A DNA stretch of 21,583 nucleotides from an uncultured Loktanella sp. (GTDB taxonomy: Bacteria > Pseudomonadota > Alphaproteobacteria > Rhodobacterales > Rhodobacteraceae), in NCBI GenBank assembly GCA_913061335.1, contig CAJXTP010000023.1, forward strand, positions 1 through 21,583, in the 5' to 3' direction. The notes under the pieces are model-generated. The model did not search any database and was not told where the DNA came from. It saw only the letters and a list, made by a program, of their open reading frames with translations. A program made the position numbers and the translations under genes. How positions within the stretch are numbered: position 1 is the stretch's first letter; each line of letters starts with the position of its first letter. Below are positions 7,702 to 14,948 of the stretch, piece after piece.

Positions 7702-8837
7702 GGCTGGGCCCCTATGCGTGGGCGCTGTTTGAACAGATACGGCTTTGTGGATGTAAATAGCAGGCACCAGACGATGATGATGCCGAAAACGCTCGGCAGA
7801 TATGACATGAACCATAGCGATGCATCTTGACGGGCTAAGTTCAAGCCGACGGTTTCCACCGCTTTGATGATGATGATCAGAAATATCGCGAATACGATCT
7901 GCCGCCAGACGCCAAAGCGGCTGAAGCCACCAACCATAAGGGCTGCGAACCCAAGCAGTGATGCGACAAGTCCAAGCACTGATTGGCTGAACCTGTCATG
8001 TGCGTTTGCGAGCAGGCGCGCGGCGCTTTTACCTGTTTCGGCTTGTAGTGCCAAAGAGGCGCCTAGCAATTCAATGGTGCCAACTTGGGACGCGTTCCGT
8101 CCTTTGTTGGGGGTGATCTGGATGAAGGCGCCAATATTATAGGCGAAATCATCAAACGTGGTGGTGAACAGTTTTTGGTCGGCGGTGCGCAAAGTCTGAG
8201 CCAATCCGTTGATCATCACAAGCTGCGCGTCGCTCTCGGTGCGCACAAGGAATGCTTGGGCGGCGGTATAGGTCATGTGGCTTTCTGGATTACGGATGTC
8301 AGATAGAAATATGTTCCGTAGTTCGCCGTTTGGTGTGATGTCGTTAATGTAAAATGTGATCCCGTCGGTGGGCTCAATAAACCGGCCTTCGGTCAGCAGG
8401 CGTGCGGTGACATTCTGAGCGATCTCGGCTTGACGTACTTCAAGCTGGGCCAGTGAGCGCGGGACCAGCACATGCATCAGTACCGTCATCAGCAGCATCA
8501 CGATGATCCCGAAGTAAACCACAGGCCGTGCAAGCCGGAATGCAGAATACCCCGTTGCTTGGACCACGACCATTTCGGATTCCGAGGTCATCCGGTTGGT
8601 CACGTAAACCGCTGCGGCAAAACCTGCCAAAGGCAACGCAAGTCGAATCACGGCGGGCAGGGACAGGGCTGTGAATTCCAGAAATACCATCGCAGATTGC
8701 CCATCCGCAATCAGTTGGTCAAACAGCACAACTGCGCGATTGATCCAGTAGACCATCACCAGCACAAAGCTGAAAAAGCCGAACAGCACCATGAGCTGCG
8801 ACAGCATATAACGGTCAAACCGTGCCACGTGGCCCAT
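7698..8837 (-). CDS. lptF: LPS export ABC transporter permease LptF
   Basis: LptF is the other membrane subunit of the LptB2FG transporter. The 379-residue product has N-terminal membrane segments (about 12-35, 55-78 and 100-122), the SESEMVVVQATGYSAFRLA coupling block, a periplasmic domain (YINDITPNGELRNIFLSDIR) and three C-terminal membrane segments. The ATG at 8837 directly follows a run of six Gs, too close for an ideal ribosome binding site; a GTG at 8828 (VARFDRYML) is nine bases from the same G-run and is a plausible alternative start, three residues shorter. It is the first gene of the lptF-lptG-lptD-surA-pdxA-rsmA operon, so its promoter should be in 8838-8969. Confidence 0.94.
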   Translation of the reverse strand: MGHVARFDRYMLSQLMVLFGFFSFVLVMVYWINRAVVLFDQLIADGQSAMVFLEFTALSLPAVIRLALPLAGFAAAVYVTNRMTSESEMVVVQATGYSAFRLARPVVYFGIIVMLLMTVLMHVLVPRSLAQLEVRQAEIAQNVTARLLTEGRFIEPTDGITFYINDITPNGELRNIFLSDIRNPESHMTYTAAQAFLVRTESDAQLVMINGLAQTLRTADQKLFTTTFDDFAYNIGAFIQITPNKGRNASQVGTIELLGASLALQAETGKSAARLLANAHDRFSQSVLGLVASLLGFAALMVGGFSRFGVWRQIVFAIFLIIIIKAVETVGLNLARQDASLWFMSYLPSVFGIIIVWCLLFTSTKPYLFKQRPRIGAQP

Positions 8838-8969
8838 CCCCCCGAATTGGCGCTACATATTGTGTGTCAAACTAGCCTAAGCCGCGCTGGGACAAAACCG
8901 TATTCTGGTCAATTGGCGGATGGCGGGCTAGGTATTGCCGAAACCAACTGTTCAAGGACCTCGTTTCAC
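8838..8969. promoter_or_regulatory. Divergent promoter region for the lptF operon and pepA
   Basis: This 132-bp gap separates two divergent transcription units, so both promoters should lie here. I could not find a convincing paired -35/-10 with 16-18 bp spacing in either direction. The plus strand carries AAGGA (8954-8958) 11 bases before the pepA ATG. The region is inferred from gene layout, not from clear motifs. Confidence 0.5.
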
Positions 8970-10430
8970 ATGACTGCATTGACTGATTTCACGTATTGCG
9001 CGACCGATCTGGACCAAATATCCGAGTTCGACGGCACGATTGCCATTTTTGTTGGCGCTGATGCCAAACTTGATGCCTGCGCGCGCAAAGTAAATACACT
9101 GACCCGCAAAGCAGTGGACAGGTTTGTTGCAAGCGAGGCGTTTGACGGATTGGTAGAGGGCGCCGCCGTGCGATTGGCGTATCCTTCGGGGCTTTGCGCG
9201 GTTGCTGTGATCGTGGTGAAGTTGGACCGCAAGCCAACTCAAGAGGCTGCCCGCAAGGCAGGAGCGTCGCTGGCCATAGAAAAAGGCCCGCAGCCGATGC
9301 TGGTCTTGGCAGGTAATTTGGGCCGTGCGGATGAGGCCGCGTTGGGGTTGATGCTGCGCGATTATGCTTATGTTGATCACAAGACGGCGGAGCCAAAGCT
9401 GCGTGGGCCTGTGACTGTGATGATGTCCAAGCCAGAGGATGTGGATGCGGTCGCCCTGCGTGCCGTGGCAGAGGGCGTGTTTTTCACCCGTGATCTGACC
9501 AATGCACCTGCCAATGACTTGACCACCACCAGTTTTGGCGATCGCTTGGCTGAATTGCAGGCGCTTGGCCTGAAGGTTGAGGTTTTGGAAGAAGACAAAT
9601 TGGCGGAACTGGGCATGGGTGCGCTGCTTTGCGTCGGGCAAGGCTCTGCTAGCCCGTCCAAGGTTGTTGTTATGCAATGGAATGGTGGCGGCGATGAGGC
9701 CCCGTTTGCATTGGTCGGCAAGGGCGTGGTGTTTGATACCGGCGGTATCAGCATCAAACCTGCGGGCGGCATGGAAGACATGACCATGGATATGGGCGGC
9801 GCTGGTGTGGTGTCGGGCGTTATGAAAACGCTGGCGATGCGCAAAGCAAAGGCCAATGTTGTTGGACTGGTTGGTATTGTCGAAAACATGCCGTCAGACC
9901 GCGCCGTGCGCCCCGGTGATGTTGTGACGTCGATGAAGGGCGACACGATTGAGGTGATCAACACCGATGCTGAAGGCCGTTTGGTGCTGGCTGATGTGCT
10001 TTGGTACGCCCAAGATAGATTTGCCCCGCGTGCCATGATCAATTTGGCGACGCTGACGGGTGCGATGCTTATCGCGCTTGGCCATGAGAATGCAGGTGTG
10101 TTTTCGAATTCTGATGATCTGAGTGCTGCGTTCCTTAAGGCGGCTGGGTCTGAGGGTGAAGGCGCATGGCGTATGCCGATGTCACCTGCCTATGACAAGC
10201 TGATCAACAGCCGTATTGCCGATATGAAAAACACCGGCGGACGCCCTGCAGGATCGATCACAGCGGCGCAGTTTTTGGCCCGATTTGTGAAAGACGACAT
10301 GCCTTGGGCGCATTTGGATATTGCGGGTGTCGCGTCTGTTAAGGGTGCTACGACGCTTGCGCCTGCGGGTGCAACTGGCTGGGGTGTTATGGCGCTTAAC
10401 CGTTTAATTTCAGACAATTACGAGGCATAA
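8970..10430 (+). CDS. pepA: Leucyl (cytosol) aminopeptidase, M17 family
   Basis: PepA is a two-metal cytosolic aminopeptidase that releases N-terminal residues such as leucine; in E. coli it also binds DNA in Xer recombination and pyrimidine regulation. The 486-residue product carries every metal and catalytic residue of the family: K251, D256, K263, D274, D333, E335 and R337, all offset by 19 from the E. coli residues K270 to R356. The signature NTDAEGRL is at 331-338. The N-terminal macro-like domain covers about 1-160. The open frame extends far upstream across lptF, but ATG 8970 is the first start outside it with a purine-rich upstream site. holC follows without a gap. Confidence 0.96.
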   Translation: MTALTDFTYCATDLDQISEFDGTIAIFVGADAKLDACARKVNTLTRKAVDRFVASEAFDGLVEGAAVRLAYPSGLCAVAVIVVKLDRKPTQEAARKAGASLAIEKGPQPMLVLAGNLGRADEAALGLMLRDYAYVDHKTAEPKLRGPVTVMMSKPEDVDAVALRAVAEGVFFTRDLTNAPANDLTTTSFGDRLAELQALGLKVEVLEEDKLAELGMGALLCVGQGSASPSKVVVMQWNGGGDEAPFALVGKGVVFDTGGISIKPAGGMEDMTMDMGGAGVVSGVMKTLAMRKAKANVVGLVGIVENMPSDRAVRPGDVVTSMKGDTIEVINTDAEGRLVLADVLWYAQDRFAPRAMINLATLTGAMLIALGHENAGVFSNSDDLSAAFLKAAGSEGEGAWRMPMSPAYDKLINSRIADMKNTGGRPAGSITAAQFLARFVKDDMPWAHLDIAGVASVKGATTLAPAGATGWGVMALNRLISDNYEA

Positions 10431-10895
10431 GTGGGTAGCGTATATTTCTATCATCTAACTGAAAGCCCGCTTGAGGACACGTTGCCAATGCTTGTTGGTA
10501 AAGCCCAAGGCGCGGGTTGGCGTGTGCTGGTGCGCGCATCCAACCCTGCTGTTTTGCAGCGGTTGGATGCGCGGTTGTGGCAAGGCGCGCCTGCGTCGTT
10601 TCAGCCGCACGGCATGGCGGGTGGTCCGCATGATGACAGCCAGCCAGTTTTGTTGGGCGTGGATACGCCTGCTGATGGGTTTGGCTGTGTGATGTCGGTG
10701 GACGGCGCCGCGGTCACGGCCGCTGAGGTTGGGCAGTTGATGCGGACCTGCGTGCTGTTTGACGGCAATGATGATGACGCTAAGGCCCACGCACGCACCC
10801 AGTGGAAGGCGTTAACTGATGCTGGATGTGCGGCGCAATATTGGGCGCAGGACATGGGGTCTTGGGTTATGAAGGCTGAGAATGCAGGTGCTTAG
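10431..10895 (+). CDS. holC: DNA polymerase III chi subunit
   Basis: The chi subunit links the clamp-loader complex to single-stranded DNA-binding protein. The 154-residue product begins VYFYHLTESPLEDTLPMLVG and contains RVLVRASNPAVLQRLDARLW, both typical of alphaproteobacterial HolC, followed by a Rossmann-like core and the LFDGND segment. It starts with GTG immediately after the pepA TAA (10428-10430), so translation is probably coupled. The pepA-holC pair is a common arrangement in proteobacteria. Its last four bases overlap, tail to tail, the small lipoprotein gene on the opposite strand. Confidence 0.93.
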   Translation: MGSVYFYHLTESPLEDTLPMLVGKAQGAGWRVLVRASNPAVLQRLDARLWQGAPASFQPHGMAGGPHDDSQPVLLGVDTPADGFGCVMSVDGAAVTAAEVGQLMRTCVLFDGNDDDAKAHARTQWKALTDAGCAAQYWAQDMGSWVMKAENAGA

Positions 10896-10990
10896 AAGCT
10901 GAATTCCGGATCAAAGTCTGCGGGGAGCTCGGAAGGTGTTGCGGCACAGGCGGTGACCCCGATGAATGCCAAAATAATGAAGTATTTCAT
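10892..10990 (-). CDS. Small 32-residue lipoprotein, unknown function
   Basis: This short gene encodes MKYFIILAFIGVTACAATPS followed by twelve more residues (ELPADFDPEFSF). The first 15 residues are a lipoprotein signal peptide: a Lys, a hydrophobic core and the lipobox VTAC, so the mature peptide would be a lipid-anchored, acidic peptide of about 18 residues. AGGAA lies nine bases before the ATG, straddling the end of the upstream protease gene, whose stop is 12 bp away; the two are probably one operon. The stop overlaps the holC stop on the other strand by four bases. Such mini-lipoproteins are easily missed by gene finders. It could be an entericidin-like or structural mini-lipoprotein; no family is recognised. 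Confidence 0.65.
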   Translation of the reverse strand: MKYFIILAFIGVTACAATPSELPADFDPEFSF

Positions 10991-11002
10991 TTGTTTACGT
11001 TC

Positions 11003-11581
11003 CTATCTCGAGAGTATGAGTTCGCCGTCTTTGATGGTGATGCTGTCGAAATTGCTGAGATAAGTCATCCCTAAAAGCGATCCGTTCATCTCTCCATCGT
11101 TGACGACGGCGCGCACGCGGGTGTCGGTTATCGCGCCAAGGCTGACAGTATCAAGCCGCACGGCTGCTGTGCGCACGGTGCCATTGGCGGTGCTGGCGGT
11201 GCCAAGGTAGGACAATGCAAGTGGGTTCAGGCCGATGCGTTTTGCGTCGTCTTGGGTCAGCACGACTTGGGATGCGCCGGTGTCGACGACAAATTCGACG
11301 GGCACGTTGTTGATATCGAGCGTCAGATAATAATGCCCATCGCGCGCACGCGGCAGCACGATTGTGGTGCCGTCCACGACCGATTGGCGCGGAGTGATGG
11401 TGCGTTGAATTTCAGGCCACATGCCGATCACGGCGATAGCGCCCATGAAAATCAGAACCCAGATGCCCATTTGTTGCAGCATTTTGCCGATGTTGATGCG
11501 GCTCGCCAGCAGATACGACAGCAAAAGCGCGGCCCCAAGGAGGGACAGGTAGATGGCGTCGGCTGTTTGATCACTGCTCAT
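11003..11581 (-). CDS. Membrane-anchored retropepsin-like (clan AA) aspartic protease
   Basis: The 192-residue product has two predicted membrane helices (about 9-26 and 37-54) and then a retropepsin-like domain with the catalytic motif FVVDTGASQVVLT, where D100-T101-G102 is the active-site triad. Enzymes of this fold act as homodimers, each chain giving one aspartate. The flap-like region and the later GSLLGMTYLSNFDSI segment fit the TIGR02281 group of bacterial TIGR-family aspartic proteases, whose substrates are unknown. The protease domain probably faces the periplasm. It lies 17 bp after the marC-like gene and 12 bp before the small lipoprotein, suggesting one transcript. No strong ribosome binding site is visible. 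Confidence 0.87.
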   Translation of the reverse strand: MSSDQTADAIYLSLLGAALLLSYLLASRINIGKMLQQMGIWVLIFMGAIAVIGMWPEIQRTITPRQSVVDGTTIVLPRARDGHYYLTLDINNVPVEFVVDTGASQVVLTQDDAKRIGLNPLALSYLGTASTANGTVRTAAVRLDTVSLGAITDTRVRAVVNDGEMNGSLLGMTYLSNFDSITIKDGELILSR

Positions 11582-11598
11582 GACAGATCATATAGGGC

Positions 11599-12225
11599 TT
11601 AGGCAGCCATTCCAAAAGTCTCTAGGAGACCATCAAGGATGAATTGCACCGCAAGGGCTGCCAAAAGCATGCCAAGAAGGCGGGTCAAGATGTTCAGGCC
11701 GGTCTTGCCCAAGAGCTTTTCGAGTACGGGCGCTATGAGGAACGCGCAGAGCACGGTGAGCAGCACCGCGAACATCACGGCCGCAATGGCTGCCATATCG
11801 GCGGGGCCTTCGGCTTGCCCTGCGAGCAAGATGATCGTTGTGATCGCGCCGGGACCAACAATAAGTGGCATTGCCAATGGAAACACCGAAGGGTCATCAG
11901 TATGCCCGCCGTCGTTGGCCGTATCTTCGCGGCGTTCCGCGCGTTTTTGGAACAGCATTTCAAGCGCGATTATGAAAACAAGCATACCGCCTGCGATGCG
12001 AAAGGCCGACATGGAAATTCCGATAAAGCCCAACAGCGCCTCGCCCAAGAACAAGAATGCGAGCATAAGCACGCCGCCAATCGCGCACGCCCGCACGGCG
12101 ATGACACGCCGCTGCGCGTTCGTCATGCCGCTGGTCAGCGCCAGAAAGAGCGGCGACAGTCCCATCGGGTCGATGATGATAAACAGCGTGGTGAAGGCTG
12201 CGATCATGGCTGGTAGGTCGGTCAT
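11599..12225 (-). CDS. MarC family integral membrane protein
   Basis: This 208-residue protein belongs to the MarC (UPF0056) family of inner-membrane proteins of unknown function; the old link to multiple antibiotic resistance was not upheld. Six hydrophobic segments are visible. Family hallmarks are LFIIIDPMGLSPLFLALT near the N-terminus, AFRIAGGMLVFIIALEML, and PLAMPLIVGPGAITTIILL after a charged loop (about 93-112). The ATG at 12225 has a good ribosome binding site, AGGAGG six bases upstream. It follows the ABC-F gene by 56 bp, a gap holding a short GC-rich hairpin (GCGGG/CCCGC) without a T-run. Confidence 0.93.
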   Translation of the reverse strand: MTDLPAMIAAFTTLFIIIDPMGLSPLFLALTSGMTNAQRRVIAVRACAIGGVLMLAFLFLGEALLGFIGISMSAFRIAGGMLVFIIALEMLFQKRAERREDTANDGGHTDDPSVFPLAMPLIVGPGAITTIILLAGQAEGPADMAAIAAVMFAVLLTVLCAFLIAPVLEKLLGKTGLNILTRLLGMLLAALAVQFILDGLLETFGMAA

Positions 12226-12281
12226 CGCTTGCCTCCTGTGCGGGAGGGCCCCCGCGCTGATATTTAGTTAACCAAAGTTGA

Positions 12282-14138
12282 TCAGGCTTTCTGCGCCCGT
12301 TCAAGTCTTTCAAGCGATTGCATCCATATGGCTTCGGCGCGTTCAAGTGCGTTCATGACTTCGGCGTATTTCGCGTTCCATGTCGCGAGTTCGCCTGCTT
12401 TGCCGTCTTCATACAGGGCAGGGTCAGCGAGTTTTTTGGCCAGCTTGTCGCGCATCTCGTTAATCTTTTTGACGCGCTCTTCGCCTTTTTTGGTGTCAGA
12501 CCGCATGGCTTGGATCTGTTCTTTGCTGGCGGTCTTTTTCTTTTCAGTCGGCTTGGGCTTATCTTTGCCCTTTGGCTTTTCTGGCGTCAGCAGCATTTTG
12601 CGGTAGGCTTCGAGGTCATCATCATACGATGTGACGTGCCCGTCTTTGACCAGCCAGAGCCGGTCAGCGACCATCGACAGCAGGTGCATGTCGTGGCTAA
12701 CAAGGATCACGGCGCCAGTATAGGCGGTCAGCGCGTCAACGAGCGCTTCGCGGGATTCGATATCAAGGTGGTTTGTCGGCTCATCGAGGATCAGCAGATG
12801 CGGGGCAGGGAGCGTGGCCAAAAGCAGTGACAGACGCGCCTTTTGACCGCCCGATAGGCGCCCAACTTCGGTGTCCGCTTGATCTGCGCCAAGGCCGAAA
12901 CCTGCAAGGCGGGCCCGCAGTCGTGCTTGGCCCTCAGAGGCGCGTTCGCGCATCAGGTGCTCAAGCGGCGTTTCGTCAATATAGAGTTCGTCGACTTGGT
13001 GCTGCGCAAAGAAACCGATCCGCAGCTTGTTGGACGTGACCATGTTGCCGCTAGCGATTTGCAGGCGGTCGGACAGCATTTTCGACAGCGTGGATTTGCC
13101 TTCGCCGTTACGCCCAAGCAGCGCGATGCGGTCATCTTGGTCAATGCGCAGGTTCAGATCACGCAGAATGATGGTTTCGCCGTAGCCAACAGACGCATTC
13201 TCGGTCGCAATAATCGGTGGCGACAATTCTTCCGGCTTGGGGAAGGTGAAAACGGTACGCGCCACGTCTTCTGGTGCGCGAATTGTTTCCATCTTTTCCA
13301 ATGCTTTCACACGGGACTGGGCTTGTTTGGCTTTGGATGCTTTCGCCTTAAAGCGGTCAACGAATGCTTGCAGGTGCTCGCGCTTTGCGTCTTGCTTTTT
13401 CGCAGCAGATGCCATGAGCGCGCGTTTTTGCGCACGCTGTTTGGCGAACATGTCGTAGGTACCTGTGTAGTAGATCAGGCCCTTGTCTTCCAAATGCAAA
13501 ATGCCGCCGACGGATCGGTTCAGCAGTTCGCGGTCGTGGGACACGATCAGCACGGTATGCGGGTATTTTGTCAGATAGGCTTCGAGCCAGAGCGCGCCTT
13601 CAAGGTCGAGATAGTTTGTCGGCTCGTCGAGCAGCAGCAGGTCAGGTTCTGAGAACAGAACGGCGGCCAAGGCCACGCGCATCCGCCAACCGCCTGAGAA
13701 GGCAGAGCAGGGCTGTAACTGTTCGCTATGGGTAAACCCAAGGCCACGCAGGATCGATGCGGCGCGGGCTTCGGCGGACCATGCATCGATGTCGACAAGG
13801 CGGGTTTGTACTTCTGCGATGCGGCTTGGGTCGGTGGCTGTTTCAGCCTCGGCCAGCAACGCCTCGCGTTCAACATCGGCCCGTAGCACGGTGTTGATCA
13901 GCGATATTTCGTTGCCGGGGACCTCTTGGGATACGCCGCCGATTTTCCAACCCTTGGGCATGTTCACAACGCCGGTGTCGAGCACCATTTCGCCGCGAAT
14001 GATTTTGAACAGCGTCGTCTTGCCTGACCCGTTACGGCCCACAAGACCAACCTTGTGACCGGTCGGAATGGTGACGGATGCGTTTTCGACCAATGTGCGG
14101 CCAGCGACGGAATATGTGATGTCTGATATTTTAAGCAT
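12282..14138 (-). CDS. ABC-F family ATP-binding protein
   Basis: ABC-F proteins carry two ATP-binding cassettes and no membrane domain; characterised members act on the ribosome, as translation factors or in antibiotic protection. The 618-residue product has Walker A GRNGSGKT (34-41), signature SGGWR (148-152) and Walker B LLLLDEPTN (167-175) in the first cassette. The inter-domain linker is basic (about 240-290). The second cassette has Walker A GRNGEGKS (342-349), signature LSGGQ (428-432) and Walker B LLILDEPTN (448-456). A charged Lys/Glu-rich extension (about 515-618) resembles the C-terminal coiled coil of Uup and YheS-type members. ATG 14138 matches the family start MLKISDITYS. I place it in the housekeeping YheS/Uup-like group rather than among resistance factors, with moderate certainty. 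Confidence 0.92.
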   Translation of the reverse strand: MLKISDITYSVAGRTLVENASVTIPTGHKVGLVGRNGSGKTTLFKIIRGEMVLDTGVVNMPKGWKIGGVSQEVPGNEISLINTVLRADVEREALLAEAETATDPSRIAEVQTRLVDIDAWSAEARAASILRGLGFTHSEQLQPCSAFSGGWRMRVALAAVLFSEPDLLLLDEPTNYLDLEGALWLEAYLTKYPHTVLIVSHDRELLNRSVGGILHLEDKGLIYYTGTYDMFAKQRAQKRALMASAAKKQDAKREHLQAFVDRFKAKASKAKQAQSRVKALEKMETIRAPEDVARTVFTFPKPEELSPPIIATENASVGYGETIILRDLNLRIDQDDRIALLGRNGEGKSTLSKMLSDRLQIASGNMVTSNKLRIGFFAQHQVDELYIDETPLEHLMRERASEGQARLRARLAGFGLGADQADTEVGRLSGGQKARLSLLLATLPAPHLLILDEPTNHLDIESREALVDALTAYTGAVILVSHDMHLLSMVADRLWLVKDGHVTSYDDDLEAYRKMLLTPEKPKGKDKPKPTEKKKTASKEQIQAMRSDTKKGEERVKKINEMRDKLAKKLADPALYEDGKAGELATWNAKYAEVMNALERAEAIWMQSLERLERAQKA

Positions 14139-14264
14139 GGGGTCGCTTTGCCTGATGTAAAGCCTGCCGTCAATCACCGCTTTTCAAGTCGCAGGTGTCA
14201 TGTTAGTTCGCGCGCATCAATTCATGCGGGCACAGTCCCGATCATCAGCAAAAAGAGGCCCATC
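14139..14264. promoter_or_regulatory. Divergent promoter region for the ABC-F gene and ndk
   Basis: This 126-bp gap separates divergent genes, so a promoter in each direction is expected. No clear consensus -35/-10 pair was found. AAAAAGAGG (about 14250-14258) upstream of the ndk ATG provides its ribosome binding site. The call is based on layout. Confidence 0.45.
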
Positions 14265-14687
14265 ATGGCAATTCAGCGTACATTTTCTATCATCAAGCCA
14301 GACGCCACAAAGCGTAACCTTACAGGCGCAATCGCAGCTAAGTTTGAAGCCGCTGGACTGCGCATCGTCGCATCCAAGCGCATTCAGTTGTCTTTGGCAC
14401 AAGCACAAGAGTTCTACGGTGTGCATTCCGAGCGCCCGTTCTTTGGCGAATTGACCGAATTCATGATTTCCGAGCCGATTGTTGTTCAGGTTCTTGAAGG
14501 CGAAGACGCAATTGCGAAAAACCGCGAAGTTATGGGCGCAACTAACCCAGCCGACGCGGCAGATGGCACGATCCGTAAGGAATTTGCACTGTCCATCGGC
14601 GAAAATTCCGTACACGGGTCCGACGCACCAGAAACAGCAGCCGAAGAAATCGCATTCTTCTTCTCCGGCCTTGAACTGGTTGGCTAA
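14265..14687 (+). CDS. ndk: Nucleoside-diphosphate kinase
   Basis: Ndk transfers the gamma phosphate of ATP to nucleoside diphosphates by way of a phosphohistidine, balancing the NTP and dNTP pools. The 140-residue product is of normal size and shows RTFSIIKPDA at the N-terminus, the active-site histidine H117 in ENSVHGSDAPETA, and the substrate-binding block MGATNPADAADGTIR. The ATG at 14265 has an upstream AAAGAGG site. It is a single-gene unit ending in a strong terminator 36 bp downstream, and codon use looks like that of a highly expressed gene. Confidence 0.97.
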   Translation: MAIQRTFSIIKPDATKRNLTGAIAAKFEAAGLRIVASKRIQLSLAQAQEFYGVHSERPFFGELTEFMISEPIVVQVLEGEDAIAKNREVMGATNPADAADGTIRKEFALSIGENSVHGSDAPETAAEEIAFFFSGLELVG

Positions 14688-14722
14688 ATTGGGCTGTGCA
14701 TAACGCACGCTTAATAAGTTAG

Positions 14723-14759
14723 AAAAGCCGCCGCGCAGATGATGCGTGGCGGCTTTTTT
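14723..14759 (+). terminator. Intrinsic terminator of ndk
   Basis: A 15-bp stem (14723-14737 with 14743-14757, one G-T pair) closes a GATGA loop and runs into TTTTTT and further T-rich sequence. It is one of the strongest hairpins in the window. The A-rich left flank could also let it act on the minus strand. Confidence 0.9.
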
Positions 14760-14856
14760 GTTTTTTCAGATGGCAGCTATGCGGACAAAGCGACTTCTGG
14801 CCTTTGTAAAGCCAATGTCGGCTATCGAGAAAGGGCATCAGATCGACCACAATTCT

Positions 14857-14881
14857 GACCGTTCAACAAACGGTCCTTTTT
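14857..14881 (+). terminator. Second plus-strand terminator-like hairpin downstream of ndk
   Basis: GACCGTT (14857-14863) and AACGGTC (14869-14875) are perfect complements around a CAACA loop, followed by CTTTTT. This has the form of an intrinsic terminator on the plus strand, about 100 bp after the ndk terminator, with no coding sequence between them. It may back up ndk termination, end a small RNA, or be a relic of a lost gene. On the minus strand it lacks a T-run, so it would not end the gene at 14949-16091. Confidence 0.5.
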
Positions 14882-14948
14882 GGAAGGCCTGCAAGCGTCT
14901 TAGCTGCGAATGCGTTCACACCGAAAAATCTACTAAGGTGTAATGATG

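Noticed and set aside
8472..8969. Long N-terminal extension of the pepA frame across lptF
   Set aside because: It is antisense to a well-supported gene and His/Gln/Pro-rich; PepA homology and length begin at 8970.
12240..12255. GC-rich hairpin between the ABC-F and marC-like genes as a terminator
   Set aside because: The stem is only five base pairs and no T-run follows on the minus strand; read-through is likely.
11639..12271. Two long plus-strand frames opposite the marC-like gene
   Set aside because: They are antisense shadows of a clear MarC-family membrane protein with a good ribosome binding site.
14746..14943. 65-codon plus-strand frame after ndk
   Set aside because: It starts inside the ndk terminator, runs through the second terminator hairpin and has no ribosome binding site.
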